Source: Janthinobacterium sp. 61
GTDB taxonomy: Bacteria; Pseudomonadota; Gammaproteobacteria; Burkholderiales; Burkholderiaceae_D
Direction of reading: 5' to 3'
DNA length: 64,000 nt
Assembly: GCF_002846335.1 (NCBI RefSeq)
Contig: NZ_PJMQ01000001.1
Coordinates: 1,240,001-1,304,000, forward strand
Shown: positions 9,954 to 18,627 of the stretch, in pieces
Layout of the letters: each line of letters opens with the position of its first letter
Position numbering within the stretch: the stretch's first letter is position 1
Made by a program: the position numbers and the translations under genes
The notes under the pieces: generated by a model
Told to the model about the DNA's origin: nothing
Databases searched by the model: none
The model's input: the letters and a program-made list of their open reading frames with translations, nothing else

Positions 9954-10073
9954 AACGCCTATCAAAACCTACTGCGCGTCGGTATAGGCGGCCTGCGATG
10001 CTCACCGTGCTCAAGCACGGTTGCGCTTCTCAGCCACCTCTTCCTTCCGCTCGCTACGGTTTTGTTAGGCGTT
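9954..10073. repeat. 120-bp intergenic element with terminal inverted repeats
   Basis: The element starts with AACGCCTATCAAAACC (9954-9969) and ends with its inverted copy GGTTTTGTTAGGCGTT (10058-10073), with one mismatch. Inside is a perfect 7-bp hairpin with a TCAA loop (10004-10021). It begins directly after the receptor stop codon. The layout resembles a small non-coding dispersed repeat (MITE- or REP-like), and I see no ORF in it. That it is multicopy is inferred. Confidence 0.65.
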
Positions 10074-10132
10074 GTAAGTCAGGTTTGACCTGCGCCCTGT
10101 GCGCAGGGTGCTTGCCCTGATACAATGTTGCC

Positions 10133-10531
10133 ATGTTCATCAGCAAAAGCAAGGCTAGCATCGTCCTGTGGATCGCGTGTATCGCCATCTTCCTGGCCAC
10201 GCTCGCCCCTACGGTGTCGCGCGCGCTGACGGTCGCCAGCGGCATGGCCGTGCCCAGCCTGGAAATCTGCTCGGTGGCGGGCGGCATGCAAGCCATGCCC
10301 ATCCGCTACAGCGCGGAGCAGCCATCGGCGCCTGAAAAATCGGGCATGCGCATGGCTGATTGCCCCTGCTGCAGCATGCATGCTGACACTTTATCGATTC
10401 CGCCCACCTCTCTCGTGCTCGCTTCCGGAGAACTGCTCACGGGCTTGCTGCCCGAGCTGTTCTACCAGTCCGCCACGCCGCTGTTCGCCTGGACGCCCGT
10501 CCAGCCCCGTGGCCCGCCCGCCGCTTTCTGA
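10133..10531 (+). CDS. DUF2946-type protein, probable metal-linked
   Basis: A 132-residue protein with an N-terminal hydrophobic helix (about 8-32, SIVLWIACIAIFLATLAPTVSRAL). A Met/Cys/His-rich patch follows (ICSVAGGMQAMP..., GMRMADCPCCSMHAD), then a second hydrophobic stretch and a Pro-rich tail. This matches the small DUF2946 proteins that often precede copper-related TonB receptors, as here (89 bases upstream of one). The likely location is the inner membrane or periplasm. The CxCC and Met pattern suggests Cu(I) binding; this is inference. Confidence 0.7.
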   Translation: MFISKSKASIVLWIACIAIFLATLAPTVSRALTVASGMAVPSLEICSVAGGMQAMPIRYSAEQPSAPEKSGMRMADCPCCSMHADTLSIPPTSLVLASGELLTGLLPELFYQSATPLFAWTPVQPRGPPAAF

Positions 10532-10620
10532 TCTGTCTCTTTTCCTGAACAGCCTTGCGCCGCGCGTGTCGTGCGCTTGCGTCTGTTCGACTTACCTATA
10601 CAGAATTTGAAAGCAGCACC

Positions 10621-12708
10621 ATGAAACATTTACCGTTATTGATTTCCCTCGCCATCGCCATGCCTGCCTTGGCGCAATCCCGCAATGAAGCAGATAGCAC
10701 CGTCCTGCCCGAGATGAAAGTCATCGTTACGGCCATTGGTGATGGCTACCGGCCCGTCGCCGACACGGCGCTGATGCTCAGCAGTACGCCTGGCTATAGC
10801 GTGGCGGCAGGCGGCGGGGTGTCCGGCTTGCCAGTGGTCAATGGCTTTGCGGATGACCGCATCAAGATTCGCATCGACGGCATGGAATTGACGTCGGCCT
10901 GTGCCAATCACATGAATGCGCCGCTTTCCTACATTGATCCGCAACAAGTGCAGCGCATACGCCTGATCGCCGGCGTCACGCCCGTCAGCGCGGGCGGCGA
11001 CAGCATAGCCGGCACCATCGAGGTGCAATCGAACGTACCCGTGTTCGCCCAGCCCGGCGCGCCGCTGTTGACGCAAGGCAGCTTTGCCGTGTCGGGCCGC
11101 AGCGTCAACAATAGCGTGGCGACCAGCGTGCATGCCTCGGCCGCCAGCGACAGCCTGAGCGTCGGCTACAGCGGCGCCTATACACGCGGCCACAGCTATG
11201 ACGATGGTCATGGCAACAAGGTGCTGGGCAGCATGTTCGAGAGCATCAACCAGGCCATCGTGCTGGCGGCAAAAGGCCAGGGCCAGCAGCTGACCCTGCG
11301 CGCCGGCGTGCAGCACATCCCGTACCAGGGCTTTCCGAACCAGTATATGGACATGACGGACAACCACGGCCAGTTCGCCAATCTCGCTTACAAGGGCGAA
11401 TTCGGCTGGGGCGTGCTTGATGCGCGTGCCTACTGGCAACAGACGGACCATGAAATGGGCTTTTTTACGCCCGAGCGCACTGGCACGATGCCGATGCTGA
11501 CGCACGGGCGCAACACGGGCTATGCGTTGATGGCCAGCCTGCCCACGGGCATGGGCGAGTTGCGCCTGGGGCAGGAGTGGCACGGTTTTCGCCTCGACGA
11601 TTACTGGCCGGCCGTACCCGGTTCCATGATGATGGGGCCGCGCACCTATCTGAACATCAACGACGGCAAGCGCGACCGCACCGTGCTGTTCGGCGAACTG
11701 GAAACGCGCCACGATGCGCGCTGGACGAGCGTGCTGGGCTTGCGCGGCGAATCCGTGCGCATGGACACGGGCGACGTGCAATCGTATGGGACCAATATGA
11801 TGAACATGCCGGACGTGATGGCCGCCAGGGCCTTCAATGCGCGCGACCGGAGCCAGCGCGACACGAATATTGATGCCTCGGCGCAAGCGACCTTCACACC
11901 GGACGCTGCCAGCAACTATGCATTCGCGCTGGCGCGCAAGGTGCGCTCGCCGAATCTGTACGAGCGCTACTCGTGGGGCCGCGGTTCGATGGCCATGACC
12001 ATGACCAATTGGTTTGGCGATGGCAACGGTTACGTGGGCGATATCGACCTCAAGCCCGAGACGGCTTACACGGCAGCCTTCACGGCCGACTGGCATGGCG
12101 GCGGCGAGGAGGGCTGGTTCCTGCGCGTCAATCCCTATTACAGCAAGGTCGACAATTACATCGATGTCGATGTGCTGGCGTCTTTCCACCCGTATATGAA
12201 AATGGGCGCGAACGGCAATTTGCTGCGCTTCGCCAACCACGACGCCAAGCTGTACGGCGCCAATGTGGCATGGCAGCTGCCGCTGGCCAGCAGCGCACGC
12301 TGGGGCCGCTTCATGGCGACGGGCAATGCTGCTTACACGCGGGGCAAGCGCAGCGATGGTGGCGACCTCTACCGCATGATGCCGTTCAACGCCTTGCTGG
12401 CCGTCGAGCACAAGCTGGGCGCCTGGAGCAGCCGCATCGAAACGAAGATCGTTGCCCGCAAGGACAAGGTCGACGCCCGCCGCTTTGAGCCGGAAACGGG
12501 CGGCTATGCCCTCGTGAACCTGCGCAGCAGCGTGGCATTGAGCAAGATGGCTAGCCTGAGCGCGGGCGTGAGCAACCTGTTCAATCGCACGTATGCGGAC
12601 CCGCTCGGTGGCGTGTATTTGTCGGGCTTGAAGGCGAACGGTGGCGAGCTGCAAGCCTTGCCGGCCGAGGGCCGGTCGATTGATCTAGGGCTGCAGCTCA
12701 AGTTCTAA
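10621..12708 (+). CDS. TonB-dependent receptor, probable copper (OprC-like)
   Basis: I chose the ATG at 10621 because it begins a clean signal peptide (about 1-20, MKHLPLLISLAIAMPALAQS); an upstream in-frame start would spoil it. The 695-residue protein has a plug domain (LPVVNGFADDRIKIRIDGME, then CANHMNAPLSYIDP) and an outer-membrane barrel ending in RSIDLGLQLKF. The barrel is unusually methionine-rich (GSMMMGPR, TNMMNMPD, GSMAMTMTNWF), as expected of copper receptors such as OprC. The neighbouring DUF2946 protein fits the same role. No Fur box is seen upstream. Substrate copper is an inference; the TonB receptor class is firm. Confidence 0.88.
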   Translation: MKHLPLLISLAIAMPALAQSRNEADSTVLPEMKVIVTAIGDGYRPVADTALMLSSTPGYSVAAGGGVSGLPVVNGFADDRIKIRIDGMELTSACANHMNAPLSYIDPQQVQRIRLIAGVTPVSAGGDSIAGTIEVQSNVPVFAQPGAPLLTQGSFAVSGRSVNNSVATSVHASAASDSLSVGYSGAYTRGHSYDDGHGNKVLGSMFESINQAIVLAAKGQGQQLTLRAGVQHIPYQGFPNQYMDMTDNHGQFANLAYKGEFGWGVLDARAYWQQTDHEMGFFTPERTGTMPMLTHGRNTGYALMASLPTGMGELRLGQEWHGFRLDDYWPAVPGSMMMGPRTYLNINDGKRDRTVLFGELETRHDARWTSVLGLRGESVRMDTGDVQSYGTNMMNMPDVMAARAFNARDRSQRDTNIDASAQATFTPDAASNYAFALARKVRSPNLYERYSWGRGSMAMTMTNWFGDGNGYVGDIDLKPETAYTAAFTADWHGGGEEGWFLRVNPYYSKVDNYIDVDVLASFHPYMKMGANGNLLRFANHDAKLYGANVAWQLPLASSARWGRFMATGNAAYTRGKRSDGGDLYRMMPFNALLAVEHKLGAWSSRIETKIVARKDKVDARRFEPETGGYALVNLRSSVALSKMASLSAGVSNLFNRTYADPLGGVYLSGLKANGGELQALPAEGRSIDLGLQLKF

Positions 12709-12723
12709 GGTTGCCATCAGAAA

Positions 12724-12764
12724 GGGCGTCTTCCTGCTGCCGATGCCGGGAGCGGAAGGCGCCC
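12724..12764 (+). terminator. Hairpin after copper-type receptor
   Basis: GGGCGTCTTCC (12724-12734) can pair with GGAAGGCGCCC (12754-12764), with one mismatch, followed a few bases on by TTTT. It is placed as expected for a terminator of the receptor gene. Confidence 0.45.
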
Positions 12765-12935
12765 GCTGACTTTTCGTATCGGCGACAGCCAGATGTTCGT
12801 GACAATGTGCGCATGTTTCGTTTCGGTAATTTGTTATTGTTTACAACTTACTGTTTCCGGCATTTTCCACACAGGAGTGCAATAGCGAGGCTCGTCGTTG
12901 TCGGTGGATGATGCTGACTTGCAAAAAGGGTGTAC

Positions 12936-13157
12936 ATGATCGCATTTAAAGATTTTCGTTCGTCGACTTCAGGCAGTCCTCTCTCCGATGGCATCGACAG
13001 ATCGCTGGTATTGGCCAATGAATGGCTGCAGAAAACGGGTGTCCGTCCTGTCAACATCGAAACCATCACGGAAACCAGGGGCTCGATGACGATAACCTTG
13101 GTTGAGCGGGGTCTGCGGGTGTGGTATGAAGTGGGCTCCATGCCGCTTACTCCGTAA
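12936..13157 (+). CDS. Small hypothetical protein
   Basis: A 73-residue protein starting with ATG at 12936, five bases after AAAAAGGG; a GTG six bases earlier is too close to that site. The sequence (MIAFKDFRSSTSGSPLSD...) is soluble, with a predicted beta-rich C-terminal half (VNIETITETRGSMTITLVERGLRVWYEVG). I recognise no family. It overlaps the likely start of the next membrane protein, which suggests that the two are cotranscribed. Confidence 0.5.
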   Translation: MIAFKDFRSSTSGSPLSDGIDRSLVLANEWLQKTGVRPVNIETITETRGSMTITLVERGLRVWYEVGSMPLTP

Positions 13158-13599
13158 GGGGATTGGTATTTTTCCCCGCAAACTGCTAGGCGAAGACGCC
13201 GCCGCCATCGTGCTGTCCCTGACCGTTGTCGCGTATGTGGCATCCTTGTTGTTAACGGCAATCGTGGACTCCCACGAAGTCTTGCTGGGTGGGGGCGTGT
13301 TATTGCTCGGCTGGTTAGGGCCGTTGACCGGCAGTTTTGCCTGGTTTGCCAATCCGCTGCTTATTTTTGCCATGTACTTCTCGAAAGAGAAGCCCAGTGC
13401 CGCAATGGTGGCCGCCTTTTTTGGCTTTGCACTGGCACTGACTACCTTTGGCATCAAGACAATTCCCATTGATAATGGTTACTACACGGCGCTGGGGTTC
13501 GGTGCCGGATGCTATCTTTGGCTGGGCTGTTTTCCAGCCGTGTTCATCGCATCGTTCTTAAGCAGCAGAAAATCCACGGCCCTTGCTCCTGGCGAATAG
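13126..13599 (+). CDS. Hypothetical four-helix membrane protein
   Basis: The frame is open from 13102, where only a TTG is available; the first ATG is at 13126, giving 157 residues and overlapping the preceding small gene by 32 bases. About four membrane helices are visible: AAAIVLSLTVVAYVASLLLTAIV, LLGGGVLLLGWLG with FAWFANPLLIFAMYF, MVAAFFGFALALTTF and YYTALGFGAGCYLWLGCFPAVFIASF. No family is recognised. The true start is uncertain and could be further downstream; the hydrophobic core is convincing. Confidence 0.5.
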   Translation: MKWAPCRLLRKGIGIFPRKLLGEDAAAIVLSLTVVAYVASLLLTAIVDSHEVLLGGGVLLLGWLGPLTGSFAWFANPLLIFAMYFSKEKPSAAMVAAFFGFALALTTFGIKTIPIDNGYYTALGFGAGCYLWLGCFPAVFIASFLSSRKSTALAPGE

Positions 13600-13720
13600 C
13601 ATGGTGTTTTCTGTAGCAGCATGACAGATGACCTCTCGTCATCCATTGCTTGATCAACCATCCTTTGCCAGCGGCGCCCGGATGCGGTCTAATCATGGCT
13701 TGTTCCTTCACGAGGTTGCC

Positions 13721-15052
13721 ATGCTGCCCACTTCCGCCATCGCCGCGCTGCGCGAAAAATTTCCCCTGATTACAGACCTGATGGCCTTGCAGCCCTTGAG
13801 CTGGTTCAATCCCGGCATCGCGCCGTCGGCCGAAGCCTTGAACGACGTGGGCTTGACGGCTGCTGACGTGGCGGACGCCAGCGCGCGCCTGGCGCGCTTT
13901 GCGCCGTATCTGGCCAAGGCATTTCCTGAAACGCAGGCCAGCGGCGGCATCATCGAGTCGCCCGTCGTGCCGCTGCCTGCCATGCAGGCGGCGCTGGGTT
14001 TGGCGTTAGGCATGACGAGCGGTCAGCTATGGCTCAAGCAGGATAGCCATTTGCCCATTTCCGGCTCCATCAAGGCGCGTGGCGGCATCTATGAAGTGCT
14101 GAAGCACGCGGAAATGCTGGCGCTGGACGCGGGTTTGCTCAAGGAGGGCGACGATTACAGCCTGCTGGCCAGCGACGCCGTGCGGGCGTTTTTCGGCCAG
14201 TACGCGATCGCCGTCGGTTCCACGGGCAATCTGGGCTTGTCGATCGGCATCATGAGCGCGCGTCTGGGCTTTCGCGCCACCGTGCACATGTCGGCTGACG
14301 CGCGCCAGTGGAAAAAGGATAAATTGCGCAGCCATGGCGTCACCGTCGTCGAGTACGCGACCGACTACAGCGTGGCCGTGGAAGCGGGGCGCAGGCAGGC
14401 GGAGAGCGACCCGACCTGCCACTTCGTCGACGATGAAAATTCGCACGATCTGTTTCTCGGCTACGCGGTGGCGGGCCAGCGCCTGAAAGCCCAGTTCGAC
14501 GCAAACGGCGTCAATGTGGATGCGGATCACCCCCTGTTCGTGTATTTGCCGTGTGGCGTGGGCGGCGGCCCCGGCGGCGTGGCCTTCGGCTTGAAGCTGG
14601 CGTTTGGCGATGCTGTTCACTGCGTCTTCGTCGAACCGACCCACTCGCCGTGCATGCTGCTGGGTGTGTACACGGGCTTGCATGAAGCCATCAGCGTGCA
14701 GGAGATCGGCATCGACAACCTCACGGCCGCCGATGGCCTGGCCGTGGGCCGGCCTTCCGGCTTCGTCGGGCGCGCCATGCAGCGGTTGATCGACGGCTAC
14801 GCCACCGTCACGGATGAAGAACTGTACCGTTTGCTGGCGACGCTTGAGCAAACGCAAGGCTTGCGTTTGGAACCGTCCGCCGTGGCCGGTTTCGCGGGCA
14901 TAGCACCTGTGCTGGCCGCGCCGCAATATCAGCAGCACCTGGAAACGGCGACGCACCTGGTGTGGGGTACGGGCGGCAGCATGGTGCCGCAAGAGGAAAT
15001 GGCCGCCTACGTGGCCCGTGGCCGCGCACTGCTGGTGGCCGGAGCCGCCTGA
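13721..15052 (+). CDS. dsdA: D-serine ammonia-lyase (D-serine dehydratase)
   Basis: PLP enzyme converting D-serine to pyruvate and ammonia, for detoxification or use of D-serine. The ATG at 13721 follows GAGG and gives 443 residues, against 442 in E. coli DsdA. With this start the lysine of the SGSIKARGG motif is residue 118, the same number as the PLP-binding lysine in the E. coli enzyme. The phosphate-binding [10 protein letters not shown] and the glycine-rich [13 protein letters not shown] loop are present. An earlier in-frame start at 13628 would add 31 residues unlike the family. Its stop overlaps the start of the following LysR gene by one base. Confidence 0.95.
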   Translation: MLPTSAIAALREKFPLITDLMALQPLSWFNPGIAPSAEALNDVGLTAADVADASARLARFAPYLAKAFPETQASGGIIESPVVPLPAMQAALGLALGMTSGQLWLKQDSHLPISGSIKARGGIYEVLKHAEMLALDAGLLKEGDDYSLLASDAVRAFFGQYAIAVGSTGNLGLSIGIMSARLGFRATVHMSADARQWKKDKLRSHGVTVVEYATDYSVAVEAGRRQAESDPTCHFVDDENSHDLFLGYAVAGQRLKAQFDANGVNVDADHPLFVYLPCGVGGGPGGVAFGLKLAFGDAVHCVFVEPTHSPCMLLGVYTGLHEAISVQEIGIDNLTAADGLAVGRPSGFVGRAMQRLIDGYATVTDEELYRLLATLEQTQGLRLEPSAVAGFAGIAPVLAAPQYQQHLETATHLVWGTGGSMVPQEEMAAYVARGRALLVAGAA

Positions 15053-15990
15053 TGCCGGCCGGCGCGCCGCTCAAGGCCACGCTGACGGCCAGCCAGTTCG
15101 CCAACCTGCACACCTTCCTGGTGGCGGCGCGCCACGCCAGCTTCGCGCTGGCCGCGCAGGAACTGGCGCTCACGCCCAGCGCCGTCAGCCACCGCATCGC
15201 CCGCCTGGAAGCGAGCCTGGGCCTGCGCCTGTTCGAACGATTGACGCGGCAGGTAAAACTGACGCAAGACGGCGAACGCATCTTCGCCGCGCTGCAAATT
15301 GGCTGGGATGGCTTGCATGCGGCCATTGCCGGCGGCGATACGCTGGCGGGCAGCATCACCGTGCATGCGCGCCCCTCGGTGGCGCAATGCTGGCTGGTGC
15401 CACGCCTGGCAGGGTTCGCTGCGCAATATCCGGCATTGTCGATTGACTTGCGTGTGGGCAATGATAGCGTGGACTTTCGCGCGGGCCAGGTCGACCTGGC
15501 CTTGCACTATGGCGACGGCAGCTTCCCCGGCCTCGCATCGCGCAAGCTGATGGACGAATGGCTGGCCCCCGTGTGCAGTCCCGCGTATGCACGCGAGCAC
15601 GGCTTGTTTGACGCGCCGCAACAGCTGTCCGGCGCGACGGTGCTGCACGACACCCTGGCCTGGCCCGCCTGCGCGCCCGATGCCGAGTGGCGCCTGTGGC
15701 TGGACGCGCAGGCGCCAGAGGTGAACTTGCCCGTGCGCAGCCTGCGTTTCGACCGCGCCGACCTGTGCGCGCAGGCGGCCATCCACCACGCGGGCGTGGC
15801 CATGGGCCGGCGCCAGCTGGTGCAGCCGTGGCTGGCTAGCGGCCAGCTGGTCTTGCCGTTTGGCGGATTTACCCTGGCCAGCCCGCAGGCGTATTACCTC
15901 GTGCATGCCGCCCGGCCACTGCCGGCGAGAGTGCAGGCGCTGCTGGATTGGTTGCTGGGGCAAGGCCGGGGTCAGACCCGGCGGGTCTGA
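15052..15990 (+). CDS. dsdC: LysR-family regulator, probable dsdA regulator
   Basis: A 312-residue transcription factor with an N-terminal winged helix (about 14-72, FANLHTFLVAARHASFALAAQELALTPSAVSHRIARLE) and a LysR effector-binding domain. The ATG overlaps the dsdA stop (TGATG), so the two are translationally coupled. By position and size (E. coli DsdC is 311 residues) it probably controls D-serine catabolism, but E. coli dsdC is divergent, whereas here it is downstream in the same direction. The last six or so codons (RGQTRRV) and the stop come from a palindromic repeat at 15968-15994. The LysR call is firm; the dsdC assignment is from context. Confidence 0.75.
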   Translation: MPAGAPLKATLTASQFANLHTFLVAARHASFALAAQELALTPSAVSHRIARLEASLGLRLFERLTRQVKLTQDGERIFAALQIGWDGLHAAIAGGDTLAGSITVHARPSVAQCWLVPRLAGFAAQYPALSIDLRVGNDSVDFRAGQVDLALHYGDGSFPGLASRKLMDEWLAPVCSPAYAREHGLFDAPQQLSGATVLHDTLAWPACAPDAEWRLWLDAQAPEVNLPVRSLRFDRADLCAQAAIHHAGVAMGRRQLVQPWLASGQLVLPFGGFTLASPQAYYLVHAARPLPARVQALLDWLLGQGRGQTRRV

Positions 15991-15994
15991 CCCC
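15968..15994. repeat. Perfect palindrome spanning the LysR gene stop
   Basis: GGGGTCAGACC (15968-15978) and GGTCTGACCCC (15984-15994) form a perfect 11-bp stem around a 5-base loop. The LysR stop codon (15988-15990) lies in the right arm. It may act as a terminator without a T-run, or be a copy of a dispersed palindromic repeat. Confidence 0.7.
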
Positions 15995-16062
15995 AGTACG
16001 CCACTTCAGCCACATTTGATACACTGCGGCCCTTGCTGGAATCAGCGCAGGAAGGAAGCACC

Positions 16063-16878
16063 ATGCACGCATCATCTTCATTGACCTCCACGCCGCCACA
16101 GGAATTGCGCACGTATGCGCTTGCTTGCCTGCTCGAACCAGACCCGGCAACCAAGGTGGCGATGGTGGCGGCCATGGCCGAGGCGCCACTGGCACTCGAT
16201 GCGCAATCGCCTTTGGCCCCCACCGGCCCCGTGCCGGGCCGTCCCGAGCGCCCGGAATTGGTGCCGCCGCGCCTGGTGGGGCGGCGTTCAATGATCACGT
16301 CGGAAGGGCGCGCCATGCTCGTGCATGCGCTCGCGCATATCGAATTCAATGCGATGAACCTGGCACTCGACGCCCTGTGGCGCTTCCCGGACCTGCCCTT
16401 TGACTACTACACGGACTGGCTGCGCGTGGCCAAGGAAGAAGCCACGCATTTCGCCATGCTGCAGGCGCATCTGCAGGTGCTGGGCCATACGTATGGCGAT
16501 TTTCCCGGGCACGACAGCCTCTGGGAAATGGTCGACAAGACGCGCGGCGACGTGCTGGCGCGCATGGCGCTGGTGCCGCGCACCCTGGAAGCGCGGGGCC
16601 TGGACGCGATTCCACCGCTGCGCGCCAAGCTGGCGCAGGCGGGCGACATGGCCGCCGCCGCCATCCTCGACATCATCCTGCACGATGAAGTGGGGCATGT
16701 GGAAATCGGCAACCGCTGGTATGGCTACCTGTGCCAGCAGCGGGGCCTGGAGTTGCGTGCCACGTATGCCGAACTGGCCCTGCGCTATGAAGCGCCCACC
16801 CTGCGCGGCCCGTTCAACCTGCAAGCGCGGCGCCGGGCCGGGTTTTCGGAGCTGGAACTGTCCGATTTGCCGGCCTGA
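16063..16878 (+). CDS. DUF455 ferritin-like protein
   Basis: The ATG at 16063 follows GGAAGG, giving 271 residues. The helical core carries the metal-ligand pattern of the ferritin-like superfamily: HIEFNAMNLALDALWRF, then AKEEATHFAMLQAHL (E-x-x-H) and HDEVGHVEIGNRWY (E-x-x-H). It belongs to the DUF455 family, predicted di-iron proteins of unknown reaction. The N-terminal 80 residues are Pro/Ala-rich. It is a single gene, ending one base before the stop of a possible small convergent gene. The function is unknown; the family fit is good. Confidence 0.82.
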   Translation: MHASSSLTSTPPQELRTYALACLLEPDPATKVAMVAAMAEAPLALDAQSPLAPTGPVPGRPERPELVPPRLVGRRSMITSEGRAMLVHALAHIEFNAMNLALDALWRFPDLPFDYYTDWLRVAKEEATHFAMLQAHLQVLGHTYGDFPGHDSLWEMVDKTRGDVLARMALVPRTLEARGLDAIPPLRAKLAQAGDMAAAAILDIILHDEVGHVEIGNRWYGYLCQQRGLELRATYAELALRYEAPTLRGPFNLQARRRAGFSELELSDLPA

Positions 16879-17097
16879 TTAAGCGACCCACATACTGTCG
16901 GGTGGGATCAACGCGCCCGCGTTGACCAGGTCCGGCGTGGCTGGCTCATGCGGCGGTTTCCCGATGACGATCCAACGCTGCCAGGGCAGGTGGAAGACGT
17001 GAACCGGCCGTGGCACTACGACCATATCCCTCCGCAAGGCTTGCTTTGCAATGAAATGCCTGGCGCGCTCCGTGACTGGCCGCGCTCGCTTGGACAT
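16879..17097 (-). CDS. Small hypothetical protein
   Basis: A 72-residue frame, convergent with the DUF455 gene and ending immediately next to its stop. The protein is basic at the N-terminus (MSKRARPVTERARHFIAKQALRR) and then hydrophobic/aromatic (MVVVPRPVHVFHLPWQRWIVIG). The ribosome-binding site is weak. No family is recognised. It fills a gap that otherwise has no gene, but may be a chance frame. Confidence 0.35.
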   Translation of the reverse strand: MSKRARPVTERARHFIAKQALRRDMVVVPRPVHVFHLPWQRWIVIGKPPHEPATPDLVNAGALIPPDSMWVA

Positions 17098-17253
17098 TTG
17101 CGCAGGATGATACCTTAACCATGAACCGCGATTGTTGAGCCTGTCAGCGTTGTCCTACCCGTCTTGTCGAAACTGTCTGATTGTATGCCTTGTGGAAACA
17201 CGCGATGATCGTGTTCAAGCTGCAACAGCCAAACCAATCCGATGGAGTATGCG

Positions 17254-17478
17254 ATGCACAAGCCAGACCAGTCCATTCACGTGAACAAGCCTTTCCTGCT
17301 GATCTGCCTGTTCACCTTCTCGACCCTGGCGGCGACGTTGATGAGTACTGGCGAAGCGCAGTCGAGCGATGCCACACCGGCCGCCGTGGCGCGCGATGCG
17401 GGCCACGGCGCCTTGCCGGTGTGCAGCAGCGATGCCCTCAAGCTGTCGGCACACTGCCAGCCTGGGCGCCAGGCTTGA
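17254..17478 (+). CDS. Small hypothetical membrane-anchored or secreted protein
   Basis: A 74-residue frame with an ATG at 17254, six bases after GGAG. A hydrophobic segment at about residues 12-30 (PFLLICLFTFSTLAATLMS) looks like a signal or anchor helix, followed by a short polar tail with two Cys (VCSSDALKLSAHC). The last 41 bases overlap the convergent topoisomerase gene. No family is recognised. The ribosome-binding site and signal-like segment make it plausible. Confidence 0.45.
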   Translation: MHKPDQSIHVNKPFLLICLFTFSTLAATLMSTGEAQSSDATPAAVARDAGHGALPVCSSDALKLSAHCQPGRQA

Positions 17479-18535
17479 CTTGAGCTGCCCCTTGCAGCCG
17501 TTGCTGCAGCAAGGCCAGCACGGCCGCTTCTTCCGGCGCCAGCGCCGGCAAGTCTTCCTGCAACTGCTGGCGCGCCCGTACGCGCATGCCTTCCAACAGA
17601 CTGCCATCCAGATACGACGCCAGCACGGCCGGGTGCACATAGCACTTGCGGCAGATTGTCGGCGTGTTGCCTAGTTTTTTTGCCACCGACTCGATCGCCT
17701 GCACGATGTTCTTCTTGGCCTGCGCCTGGGAATCGACTTGCTCGAACGCCTGCAGGGCCAGCGCGGCGAGCACGGTGCCGGACCAGGTGCGGAAATCCTT
17801 GGCCGTGTAATCCTCGCCCGTCACCTCGCGCAAGTAATCGTTGACGTCGCCCGAATCGATGCCGTGGCGCTCGCCGTTTTCATCGACATATTGAAACAGT
17901 TCCTGCCCCGGCAGCTCGCGCATGCGTTGCAGCACCCTGGCCAGCTTGCGGTCGCTCAGGCGGATATCGTGGCGCACGCCGCTCTTGCCCCTGAAGTGAA
18001 ATGCCACGGCGCTGCCATCGACCTGCACGTGGCGCGTGCGCAGGGTGGTCAGGCCGAACGATTTATTCGTGCGCGCATATTCTTCGTTGCCGATGCGCAT
18101 CATCGTCAATTCCAGCAAGTGCACGATGGTGGCCAGTACCTTTTCACGGGGTAAGCCAGGCAGCTGCATGCCGCGCGCGACGGCGGCGCGGATGACGGGC
18201 AGGGCGCCGCCAAAGCTGAGCATGCGCTCGTACTTGGCCTCGTCGCGCACCGCGCGCCAGCGCGCATGGTAGCGGTATTGCTTGCGGCCCCGCGCATCGC
18301 GCCCCGTCGCCTGCAGGTGGCCGTTCGCACGCGCGCAGATCCACACGTCCGTCCAGGCCGGGGGGATGGCCAGTGCCTTGATGCGCGTCAAGGTGGCGGC
18401 ATCGCGCAGGAGCTGGCCTTCGCCGTCGCGGTAGCGGAACTTGCCGGGCTTGCCCAGGCGGATGATGCCGCTTTGATGGTCGCCCGTGTAGCGCAGGCCG
18501 GCGGCGCGGGCCGTAGTGGTAGCAGATATTTCCAT
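17438..18535 (-). CDS. DNA topoisomerase IB (poxvirus type)
   Basis: Relaxes supercoiled DNA through a 3'-phosphotyrosyl intermediate. The 365-residue protein has the N-terminal fold (RYRDGEGQLLRDAATLTRIKALAIPPAWTDVWIC) and the catalytic domain with RIGNEEYARTNKSFGLTTLRTRHV and FRGKSGVRHDI. A KDFRTWSGT segment and the active-site tyrosine in CRKCYVHPAVL (about Y299) are also present. The length and motifs match bacterial topoisomerase IB proteins, which are accessory enzymes found in many beta-proteobacteria. It is single and convergent with the small gene at 17254. Confidence 0.93.
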   Translation of the reverse strand: MEISATTTARAAGLRYTGDHQSGIIRLGKPGKFRYRDGEGQLLRDAATLTRIKALAIPPAWTDVWICARANGHLQATGRDARGRKQYRYHARWRAVRDEAKYERMLSFGGALPVIRAAVARGMQLPGLPREKVLATIVHLLELTMMRIGNEEYARTNKSFGLTTLRTRHVQVDGSAVAFHFRGKSGVRHDIRLSDRKLARVLQRMRELPGQELFQYVDENGERHGIDSGDVNDYLREVTGEDYTAKDFRTWSGTVLAALALQAFEQVDSQAQAKKNIVQAIESVAKKLGNTPTICRKCYVHPAVLASYLDGSLLEGMRVRARQQLQEDLPALAPEEAAVLALLQQRLQGAAQVKPGAQAGSVPTA

Positions 18536-18627
18536 GACGATAGCTTACCTTGCACACCGCCCGTCCGGCGCGCCGTTATGCTAAGGTGCGCATTCGTAAC
18601 GCCGTGCGCGGCAGACAGGAGCAACAG

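Noticed and set aside
10636..12654. 672-residue minus-strand frame opposite the copper-type receptor
   Set aside because: Antisense shadow of a convincing TonB receptor; composition is arginine/histidine/alanine-biased and no start signal is seen.
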